Assembly: GCA_964200185.2 (NCBI GenBank) | Contig: CAXNAD020000070.1 | Span: forward strand, 1-32,366 | Direction: 5' to 3' | DNA length: 32,366 nt | Origin: Choristocarpus tenellus KU-1152 | Taxonomy: Eukaryota > Phaeophyceae | Part shown: piece after piece, positions 13,901 through 25,900 of the stretch | How positions within the stretch are numbered: the first letter of the stretch is position 1 | Layout: the number at the start of each line of letters is the position of its first letter | The notes under the pieces: model-generated | The model's database searches: none | What the model was told of the DNA's origin: nothing | The model's input: the letters and a program-made list of their open reading frames with translations, nothing else | Program-made: the position numbers and the translations under genes

Positions 13901-16900
13901 CATGGTTACGCTCATTCTCCAAGGCTAGACAGTGTCTAAGAAGGGATGAACAACACCTCCTGCAAATATCGCATGCAGACATTAAGAGGTGGTACCAAAT
14001 GACTTGACAATGACTCAGATACCTTCCCTACAGGAAACTTTTGTAAATAGATGGAACACAAATTAGAAAAATTAAGGGTTCTTTTTTGTAATAGTCACCT
14101 TTTTAGGGGACCCTCAATATGATTCACTGCTGCAAAAATATAAAAAAACGTTTCGTCAGTCCAACACAAAGAAAAAGTACATAATCCACGTATACTTACA
14201 CACATTCAGAAGGCCTCAGTGCTATCGACAAAAAATGCATCCATAGTTATCAAGATGTACGGATATCTGATTATCCAGGTTCGAGTGAGGTAACAGCCGA
14301 ACCAAGAATGCCCAGAATTCCGCCTTGTCAAGGTCTATCTAGCGCTACCCATTGGAAGCCTCGTGGGCGGGTGAGAAAATAACCGCTTAGAGGGGCAAAA
14401 AAGGGCGCATTTCTCCGACTGTATTAACACTAAAGTCACTATTAACCATACAAAATGTTACCGTCACACTCATCTACAAAATGCATGAAACGTGACAGGT
14501 TGGAAAAAAAATGTAGAGAAATAACAAGTCAACAAGTAGCTAAAACCACCGCATTAAGATAAGACCAAGCACAAACGATGATCAGTTTCCCTACTAATGT
14601 TCCAAAATCTACTTTCATCCACCCCAACACATCACACCTCATGATTCCTTCCGACCACCTCAAGCACGATAGCAAAACTGCAGCCATCTTTGGCTCCCGG
14701 CGCCCCAGTCTTGACGCCCATGCCACCAAGTACGTAACCAACACCTCTCCGTCCTTGTCCCCAATCCCTCCTTTCCCACCCGGGACAAGCTCAAGCCTCA
14801 GAACCTGCTCCAGATGCCGTCCATGCAACACAAGTTCTGCTTTAGCCTGAACTAACCCTTTGCATAGCTCCACCACAACCAACAGCGAGGGAGCGCGCAA
14901 GGATGCCGGCTTAAACTCCTTGCCATCAAGTTTTTTACCCGACCTTTCAAGGGAGCTCGAAGAAGATGCTAGTGGTGCAATGGGCATAAGGTTCTCTTCT
15001 TGCAATTCAGGGCCACCAGTGGTTCTAAGAGCATCTTTCCCCTTCCTCTTACCCGGCGATTTTTTTTTCTTTGAAGACCTAGGGGAAGTAGCAGAGGCGG
15101 AGGGGCTCTTTTTTGTCAAAAGCTCTCCGTACTCCGCCAGGGTGCTGGCAAGTAGGAGTCCGGCATTGCGTGTACACTGCATTAAAAATCACGCAATGGG
15201 ACAGACGTGATGATGAGACCAGAGAGTGGAGAGACGAGGCAAACCAATTGGGCACCAAGACATCAAACTTCACTTGACCCACGCAAACACACGCACACAC
15301 CAGCCATCTTTGAAAAAAAATAACGCGAAAAGGGCCTTAAGTGGTCGGACACCTACCAACTCCATATACGCTCGTTCACCTATTCAACAAATTATTCACA
15401 ACCAACCTCTAACTCAAATCTTGGCCGTCGGCTTACTCTTTACATTTACATTTCTTCAGTGATATATATGTGGAGATTTAGTGGCCACAGAGCAAACAAT
15501 CGAGCCACAACGAGAGATAATGACAACGAACAAAAGATAGGCAGCACCCACTTCCTCCCCATCATCATCTCCAACTGCTGTAACCCCTGTCCACCCTAAA
15601 AAGCAACCCAAATCTCCTAGCAACACCGACGCTATCCTTTACAATTCGTCAGTACGACCTGAAAAGGACACGGTACAGTCTCATCAATCTTCCTGGTTTT
15701 CAGTACCAAAGTGCCACAACACGAGGAATCAGCACTTGACCCTCCAGCGGCAATGGCTATCAGCCCAGGGTCGGGGAGCAAGTTCGTCTGGCATCACAAC
15801 ACTATGAAAGCATACAGAACATATTCCTATTGTGTACAGCAGCAACTTCAACAGCCACTTTGCATACAATTCACTGTACTATAGAGTGTACGTACGCAAT
15901 TGCAACCTTTGTCGGAAGTATTGTCAGTAACAATATCTTATTACATACATCAAGAAAGAAAATAGTTGGGCTTAACTTGTCAACTCAAAAACAGTAGAGA
16001 GAGATAGAGATATGTAACAGGAGGTGGGTGCATCAAATGTTGGAGTTACTGACAACAGCACTGCAAACACAACCTTGTACCACATACACGAAACCCAGCA
16101 CAAACGTATCCACTGACCTTCCTGTCCGAGAGGAGCGCAAGCAACACCACAGGAAACATCCCCACAATATCCTCTCTTACTCCATCCCCTCCAACAGTAG
16201 AGGAGGCCTCGGCTGCAGCCTTAATAAATGTCGATGCCACGCACAACGATTTGGAGGCAGAGGTCTCTGCCTTGTCTACTCCTTCTCGAGAAGATTCTTC
16301 TCTAGATTTGCTTGTGCTTTTGTCTCCTCTCCACCCTCTGTTGTGGTGACTATTTTTGATCAAGACAGGTGTATTATCATTGGACTCAACTCCAACATCT
16401 TGAGATGGTGTTGGAGTGGTGTAGAGTGAGCCCAGAGTCAGGGCTGCTAGGACAGGAAGAGGGCGCATTTCGTAACAGTTGAGAAGGATAGAACCAGCTC
16501 CTTCCCAAGCAACGATACTCCTGTAGAATTGATAAGCAGGTAGAACCAGGGCAGCACAACACGGGAAAGGGGGAGGGTGAGCAAAAGACATGTCGGGACA
16601 AAAGGCAATCGAAACCTCGACACCATACGACAATATCATACCATCTCTGAACTTAACTTTATTTTGAAAAACATTTACTATTGGACCAAACATAGAACCA
16701 AAACGAAAAAATAACTTGCCTCGAAAAAGAGTGTTCGAGCAAATATATACCTTCACAAAACCTGAACCTGACAAGGTGTACAGGAAGGGAACAACTCACC
16801 CTTCTGTTTCTGCCCCCTTTTTTTCCCTGCCAGTCTCATCCATAGCCTCCAGAAGCATCAACAGTATAGCACCCGCTGTCAATTCCTCAACACCTCCGTT

Positions 16901-19900
16901 GACATCCCTAACAACACCAAGGTGGTCTCCTGGAAACAAGGAAAACGGTCTCTCTGGACGAGGGAGGCCAGGTGCCACCCCCCGAAGGTATCCCAGCAGT
17001 ACTGCTGGCGAAGGACTAGGTTGGTGCCCAGGTGTCGAGGCTGATGATGAAGCTTCTCTCTCACCGTACATATCCTGTCCTCGCCTTACTCCAGAGGATG
17101 ACAAGGACATCGTCACAAGATCGGCAACGGCGATAGAGAGAGCTGATCCCTCTTTTCCTGCCTTGGTATGTTCACATGACTTTTTGATTGCCCTAGAGCC
17201 AGCCTCTAGGAGAAGCCACCTTGCCCCGGGGCCACAATGTTTCCATAGAATCTGAAGTTTTCAAAAACATTTTGAACAGAAAATGACAGATTTTGATTGT
17301 GTGCAAGGGGTGGTCATGGTCAGGAGGAAGTCAATACAGGAGGCTTACAGTTGATGCAATCAAGACGCTTTAACTGCGGACAACTACACGCCAATCCAAA
17401 TCATAAGGAATAGTATCTTACTTTTTTTCAACTCTCAACTCTCAGCTCAACTGCTCAAGTATGTTTCATCTTCGTGCGATCATATGTACGTACACACGCA
17501 AGACTGTATCCTTAAGAGCACGAGATACTAAATCACACCAGATGACACACATCCTGACTTTTTTCAGTATTTTTTATCAACCCCAGTAAACTCAACCGAT
17601 GCCTGTTTTTGAATTCTGCACTTCCACAGACGCAAAACAAAGCTAGCGCATCCGTGTCAAGCAAGGCCGAGCTCCTTACGCGCTCAACCATCAAATTCAC
17701 CCTCGAATCTCCTCGTCCAATCCCACATACCAAAAGCCTTCTGTACCTCGAAAGCACAAGACAAGAGTGACTCAGAAGAGAGTTAAAAAGAGAATTCTTC
17801 ACATGGATGTCAAGGCACACGAACTGCGCTTTGAGTCTGCTGTCATCACTGTCATCTATTGCACGCAGTCTTGGCATGTGGTACGCGGTGGTTAAAACAA
17901 AGATAGCCAGTGCATGGCTCTCCCAAAAAATGGCAGTCGACCTCATTTGCAGCATCACACACGGAGCTGAGGCGCGTGTTGCCAAACTGGTGCTTACAAA
18001 ATAGCACCTACACTCCCTGGAAGGTCCGACCTAACCAAGACCAACCCTTCTTTCCCCTTAAATTATTTGTTGGTTGTAATACAGAACCTATATTTTAAGT
18101 CTGAAATAACAAAGCGCTCTTAAATACTTTTTATTGTCCAAATGTACAAAATATACAACAAAAAAAGTGGCTCTGACTGCAGTTAAAAAGTAACCTCCAT
18201 GTGCATGTCAGCGTTCAAGGTATGCTATCATCATTGCCCCTTTTTCAGTGCATACAAACACACGTACGGAAGGTAAAACTTGAGATTCTGTGCTCTAACA
18301 TGAAAAGATTATAATTCAAGCAATCTGCGCAACACTAAGAAGAGTGCATTCATAAAATTGTTCATCGGGCAGACCATGAGCCTGTAACGTTGGAATCCAA
18401 ACCAGTCAACATGAGACATTCCTCCTAAAGCAATAAAAGAAGCAGTTTCGACCCAAAGTATCTGGGAGGGGGGGGGTCTACACCAGGGTGTCCATTTGAA
18501 CAAAAATCAGGAAAAGTGAATTTACAGTATCCATCCCACGCATGCAACCAAATAAACCAAAAATCGCGACAGGAAAAATTTGACCCCAAATGGACAGCCG
18601 CCACCCTCTCCCAGATACGTTGAGTCTTTCCACTCCCGTGAGAGACCGAACGGGACAAGGGTATTTACTACGTCACATCCATTAACCCGAACAGTCTCAA
18701 CGAATTACAACCTCACAAAAAGGTCAGAAATAATATTACAAACAAAAACAAAACTTGCAACATACCTTCAGGTCCCCCTCGTCCGAACTAACGCTTCCCA
18801 GTGCATCAGCAAGCTTGTCGCAAACGCCCTCGCTCAGAGCCTTCATCCCAATGGTCTTCTTCTCAGCCCCATCAGCACTCTTCACCGCAGAGTTCTCCCC
18901 CTTCTCCCCTTTAGCCTTTGCATCCACCGCCCCTGCATGCTCTCCTACAAACTCCACCGAGGCAAGGCTTTCCAGCAACGCACGACCCAGAGGCCACCCC
19001 ACCGTACGACCCCACACCTCCTTTGCTATTGACAACGCTTCTCGGCCTAGCGATACCACAGCACGCCTTTTTGCCTTGGATGCTCTTATCTCTTCCTTAG
19101 ATCGGCCATCTCTTCCTTCGGCGTCAACCCCCGCACACCTCGCGCGAACGAGATTGTGGGGCCCAGGAACACACTCAAGCAACAGCGGGAAGAATCTTAG
19201 ATTCAAAGAGGTGCCTTCGTCCTCAACAGACCGTGACTCCAAGTCATTCGGGGACTCACCGGTAGTAGTACTACACCACATCACAGCCGATGCACTCAGT
19301 TGAACAAACTCTGTGAGTACGCGTGCGGTTACTCCGTGACTATATCTTGGTCTATCCTCAGACAGTGAGGCAATCCATGGTAAGGCTGCACCAGCAACCG
19401 TAGCAGAGACTTCCAGCAAGCTTCCTTCACCGTTGCCCTCACCGGAGGTTACGCTTTCTCTACTCTCCATCCCCATGTCAACATCATCTTCAACAACATC
19501 GGGTTTACCAAGCAGAACCTGTTGAGTTAGGAACTCACTCCCGAGGAGAGCAAACAGGACCTGTTGCCACCCCCACGCGACCCGTTTGGGAAAAGTGACA
19601 GTAAGAAAGAATCACAAAAGCAAATGGAATATCCTACTCTCATGCACACGCCTTGAAGGAATCATCAACGAAGGACATGCAATAAAACAACTGCTACTCG
19701 CGCTCAGACTACTGCCTAACGGCATTCCTACCCACACTGAATCCTTTCACACGTACCAACACACTGTCCATCCTTCCAGCAATAAATAATACTAGCCAAC
19801 AAGGAACAACTCGTATGCCTAGCGAGCCTTTGCAACCGCAGAAGAGTCCCCAACACAAAATATTACTCTAGTGCAAACAGATAAATGACAAAGATCAATC

Positions 19901-22900
19901 GAAACACAAACTCATCACGTGACTAACATGTGCCTGCTTGCCTTGCAATAAGTGAGTGACGCTTCTAAGACAGCACCTACTCAATGCAGATCAAAAACGT
20001 AACCAGTCGCATGCCAAAAAAAACTAATCTTGAGCAAAAACAACAACAACAAAAAGAGAGCAATACACACAGCTCTCTCTTCCACATCGCAATTCAAGAC
20101 TGACTCTAAGTATCACCTCCGGATCTTCGTCTCGTAACCGACGAAGCAAACTCGGCACCATCTCTCGCCTTGCAGATCTCTTATCCAACAACCCCTGCTT
20201 CTCACCCTCCCCCGTATTCGCAACAGTTGACCCTTGTCGTAGCGCTTTCTCAAGCTGCAACAGCGCTTGCACGCGCACCGTGCCCAAAGGATGTTCAACA
20301 GCTACCGAGATCGAAGTGTGCTCCAAATTGTCTTCTGTCACGGACTTCTTATTATTGACACCATCAGTTGCCGCTTCCATGGAGCCCTCAACACTTTCAC
20401 ATATCTCTTCACGTGTCATCTAACGATACCGAGTCACAACATCGTGACAGAAACAGTTGCACAAACGATGGATGTAGAAATCAAGCAAGGGGAGGTTGAG
20501 AATCGAATTGGACTAAATATCTTCAACAACAAATCCATGTATGGTATCCGGGTACCGACTCGACATATCTGGCAGCACTTCAACAGAGTTTTTTAATCAA
20601 TTGTTACGTATTTCAACAAAACATCATCAAATCAACCTTATCTCAACCGCAATGGTCGAATCAACGTTTGCAACCAGCCAGACACTGCCAAAAAAAGTGA
20701 AAAGACTATTTACCTAGACTAGACCGTACATCCATCTACGCATAAACATTACAAAAATGTATCACGCCACAGGAGAAGATTAAGACCAACACCCCGCCAT
20801 CTCTCATCCATCCTCACCTCCATCAGAGGCAAATGATGCGCCATTCCCGTCACCGAGAACGACGACGTTAATAACGACATGAGTGCCTCCCATTGAACCC
20901 GAGCCGTTCCCTTTCGAGTATTGCTGCTCCCTCCGCCGTCGCCATCTTCATCATCGCCGCCTTCCTCCTGTCCCTTCTTTTCCTCCGCCAGACGCTTCTT
21001 CACTAGCTTGCTGACCTTAGACACTTGAGCGTCCAAATCTGCTGGGTATCGCTGGCATAGCGAACGTAGCACCTGCCACACCGTAACCAAACCAGAAATA
21101 CAGAAGAACAATGTAAACCATCGCGCTACGCAAACACAAACACACTTTTGTTATGCAATCCCTCCCGACAGAACCTTGTGTTTGTCTCTTGCCTCTTGTC
21201 TCTTTAAAACAAGAAGCAGTTTTAAATGTCATTCTGAAACAAAGCTTTCTTGCATTATTTGCTGAGGCGTCACCAACAAACTGGAGTTACTCCTTCGAGC
21301 AGTGTCCCTCTCGCGAGGCAACCGGTAGACGTCTGTTGCCTTGCACAAAATCCAACGGTCTCCATCCCCTCCACAACACTCATTAAATCCTACCAACTTC
21401 TTGTTTTCTTCATGGAGACAGAAACATCGTACTGCCAATTAGGGCGCGGCATCGTAGCAATGGACCTATTCATCATCGCAAATTGAAAACAATCATATTC
21501 TAGCATTGGAAATGCACCGAAGGCCTTACACCTACAACAACACACACTCGGTAAAGTACACTACCCAGCAATGTACGGGTATCTGATTATCCAGGTCCGA
21601 GTCAGCTGATAGCCGGACCAAGAATGCCCAGAATGCCGCCTTGTCAAGGTTCATCTAGCGCTACCCATTGGAAGCCTCGTGGGCGGGTGAGAAAATAACC
21701 GCTTAGAGGGGCAAAAAAGGGCGCATTTCTCCTACTGTATTAACAATGCTAGAGTACTGGATTAGCGTCCTGCACGCAACATCACTCTCGAATCAACAAC
21801 ACGAGGTTCGTGTAAATACTCACACCTACAATAGAAATTGGGGAAAGAAAAATCAAAAGAAGAGTTTCACCTGTTGGCATCCTCTTTCCAAAGTAGAAAT
21901 CTCGATCTCTTTCTTTTCTGATACCTCCATTGCCGCATCCCTCTCATCTTGAACAATAAATGACCAGAAATACAGAGATATTTACGACCAGTGTGTCAAC
22001 TCATTGTAGTAGCGCGTATAAACAAAGAATAAATCAACTGCAGTACAGGGGAGGTAGGTTCAACAACAAAGAATAGCTCTGCTTCCTTATCTTAAAAAAA
22101 AAGCATCCCTTTTTACTTACGTACAGAGTTTGGGATACCCTCAATACAAACAGAATCTTCTTCTGTAACCGTCAGGTAGTCCCATTGTGTGTGTACGGTC
22201 ACCAGATCTCAACAGTTTGAGATATGAATGATATCATACCTTCGCATCGAGATGGTCAGAGGTAACACCCCACCAAATGCAGCCAACACATCTCACAATT
22301 GAACACACCTAAACCACACAAACGAATACACACTATCCAAAACAGAGCCACATGCGCAAAAAAAGCACACACGATGGCACATCAATCTCATCACCAAAGT
22401 TTAATTGAGGTTGGCCGATCATGGATCCACAATCAAGCGAAACACTTCACTGAGGCAACTAACTATTAGGAAAAAAAAGCCAACAGAGCAGCAGCTAGCT
22501 GCAGGTCACCTTCGGAAACAGCTCGCAGGTATACCTTGAGCATGCTGTCTATGAGACGCCTCACCAGGCGAGGAAACGATGAGCTAGGCCAGTGAGGGTA
22601 CGACGAAAGTCTGAGCAAGAAATCCAGGAATGGTTCACCATATCCAAGGTTCTCCACAACTCTGCAAAGGCGTTTTCCAGAGTAACGTATTGGGCAGGGT
22701 GAAAACTGAGCATGCCGTAAACCTCAAGGACTGTGGCATGGCTACCGCCCCCTCGTGTCAAACACTCTTCTGTTTATTTTTAAAAAATAAAATAGCAACA
22801 TCCGGTCCACCGACTATGGAACCATCATGCTGTCAAAATGAAATCTATTTTTTCGGTATAAATATTCCCCCCCAAAAAATGTTCAGACTTGAAAGTACTG

Positions 22901-25900
22901 CCAACAGTCTTGAACGGGAGAGGGACGCCAGAAAAGACACCTGACGAGAACAGTTCAAGTTGGAACTAAGCGACAGCAAACTCGCCAGGACTGGTTGTAG
23001 GAAATGCCAGAACAAAGATTAAAAAAATTACGTTTTCAACTTGTTATCGGATTGTGAAGAACCCTACTGTTCGCAACAAGATAACCAACCCTGTCTGTAA
23101 ATATCAATCATCAGTATGTCCCCCACCCTGCAAGCAAGAGTTCTCAAAAGGTGCATATATTCTGCTCATGCAACAAAACAATAAGCTGTGGGTAGCAGCA
23201 ACTACAACTAAAAGCTAATCAACCAAATATCAATTTCTTCACATCATTATTGGAAAAAAATCATCACAACCGTATCAGAACTGTAACACACCACCTCTGC
23301 AATTGTCCCCTCAAAAAAACGATTCATGTACTACCTACCACACACACCAACTACGAGTAACGCTAAGCATGAATTCCAGTAACGGCATCAAGCATCGACA
23401 CCACACAAATCGATGCTTGACGCACCTTTGCACAACTGCCCATAAAAAGGCGCTAGCATCATAGCTCCCCGCCAGTCCCGCCAAGACCCCTACTAGTCCC
23501 TCCATCCTACACATCTTCTTCAGTGCTGCATTCGGCACAATCTGCGGCAGCAATTTATTGGAGAAATTTCCTGCCTGACTCTGAGGAAAAAAATGAGAAA
23601 ATAGCATTCGTAAGTATCTCCGCAAAGCCATTTACTTGTAATAACTGCATGCAAAAATACAACAATTTCTGCAACAGATTTCAAAGATCCCCAGCAGAAC
23701 TAGTTGCATCAATAGATGCCTCAAACGATCTACTGCAACTACTGAAGGAACAGATCATCGTAAAAAAAAGAGATCTCTACTGCAGCATCTCTACCTTTAA
23801 GTGATAGCAACTTCCCTTTAAGAACCCTTATAATTCTAAAACATAGAATTGTTTTCCACAATTCTCTACATTGGTCACTCGATAGGTATCATTTACAAAA
23901 ACATTATTTCCTTTTTATCTGAAGAAGATAATGAATAATACACATGTACCTACCATGTGAAGGCAACAAACCTGTACACCAGTTTCCATAGACAACCGCA
24001 TTAACAGCTGCTCAATGCAACAGGCAACAAACACTACTTGAATTGAGAGAAGCGTCAGATCTTGTCTTTTGTTGGTGAGATCAGTCCACAGCCACTACAG
24101 CTGGAGTCATCTGACACGCATGAATATTTTGACAAGCTTCATCCTTCGCACCAACAAAACAACTACAATCCTCCAAAAAACATACACAACTGCTGACTAA
24201 TTGACAACACAAAGAACGGAAATCTATTATCTCATGTTTTTATTACCCTAGATAAACTTCTGCTGCTACCATACACCCAAAATATACCTCACACATACCA
24301 CTAAACAGACACTTGACGTCAGATCTTGTCTGAAAGTGAGTAGATCAATCCCTAGTCACTTCAACTGGGGTCATCTGAGTCAAAGCAATATTTGGACAAG
24401 GTTCATCACTCGCTCTTACAGCCTACATTTTGTAGTGATAGTTAACCGTTTCTAGAGTTATTGGGAAAGGAACCGAATGGGATCTCTTACAATCGTTTGC
24501 TTTTCTTAAAAAGACATTACCTCCTATACAAGACCCAAATCATAACCCTTCATACCAATATGCACACACTTTGAGTCAGATGCTGTTTGTGAGCAACATC
24601 AATCTCAGCCTCTAGCATGAGCATCATCTGAGATAGACAATCTAACTGCATTACTCGAGTTAAGGTGACTATATACATGTTTCCAATCATATCACCAAGA
24701 TTTGGTCATTAAAGGGCACGACCCTTTAAAATCCTAGCATCTAAATTCTGAACTACAGAACTGCCTTACTTAGTATTAAAAATTGTGAAAACAAAAACAG
24801 AAGACTAACCAAAATATAAATCATGAAAAGCCTTAACCTCAATTGTTCTGGAACAGAGCAAAGTACTCCTAATATCAACGATGTTATCACTATCATTAGA
24901 ACTACAAAAACGACAACTCACAAAACAAGATCAACAAGAACTGTAATTTCATATCCATTCACATAATACAAATTGAATCGTCATCCACAAGCCATAAAAT
25001 ATTAGAAAAATCCTCCACACACTGTTCAGCCGATATGTTTCTTTGATCTCATACACTTCATTCACCCTTCTGAAGCCCCAATAACCATCCCCACCTGCAT
25101 CACTGCAATCGCACAAAGCAATGGAGGCTCCATTCCCCCCTGACAGGGGCGACAAAGCAAGGACTTCATTGTTGCCCCCAACACCTCTGGTGCTAGTGAC
25201 CCCCTCTCGGCCACCATAGCTAAGATCATGTACGCTGACATCTGCAAAACAAACCAGTTGACTTGGTGATATATTTGAGGTATTTTTGGGTCAAGCCCGT
25301 AGGAGTAACGGCAAATCAGCGAGCATGTGAATAAGGGTCAAACCCATGGATAGAGCCCTCTATATAAAATACCAGTACAATAATGAGGTCCTGATAATCA
25401 CAATGCAAACAAGCGTGCACTGTTCACCGGAACAAGAGACACCGAAAACCTTATTACCCATACAACCTAAAATTTCATAGCACAGAACTCACTTCAGTAC
25501 AGGTTTATTGCTAGAGCGTACCTGGAACTCTGGACAGTGTGTACTGCCCAACCCATCAAGCACAGTCGGGAGCAATGACCTCAGAGTAGACTCACTCACA
25601 CCAGATGTTCCTAACCCAAACGATTCAACCACTGTGGCTGCAAAAAAAGAAAAGATTTTTCCACGACCCTCAGTCACTGCGGGAGTTGTCGTCGCAGCAG
25701 TAGTGAACATCACATCAGAAGCAATACTGGATGTTACAGCCTCAGCAGTCTGCCGTGCAGAGTTGCACAAGAAGCGAAGCAGGCGTTGATCCTTGTGACA
25801 CCTCTCGGCAATGGCCTGACGAGGGAGTGGGACACCTTTAAGCTGTACAGGTCCTAGAAACTCCCACCTGTCCATGATTCCATTAGATTTTATGGAAGAC

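Noticed and set aside
13471-14007. 178-codon + strand open frame
   Set aside because: Shadow of UTP10 exon 17 on the opposite strand; its Ser/Pro/Leu-rich composition is the antisense of the real exon.
14278-14290. Pol III B-box-like GGTTCGAGT in copy 2 of the 175-bp element, suggesting a tRNA-derived SINE
   Set aside because: Copies 1 and 3 have GGTCCGAGT, only 23 bases of repeat lie upstream (no room for an A box), and the flanking bases do not form a T-arm. The - strand contains T6, which would stop Pol III early.
16716-17255. 179-codon + strand open frame
   Set aside because: Shadow of UTP10 exon 14, whose boundaries and phase are fixed by its neighbours.
18755-19303. 182-codon + strand open frame
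   Set aside because: Antisense shadow of UTP10 exon 11.
8484-21745. The 175-bp repeats as MITEs or fragments of a DNA transposon
   Set aside because: The ends show no terminal inverted repeats and no consistent target-site duplication in the three flanks; a five-base CAATG match around copy 3 is not repeated at the others. Not excluded without more copies.
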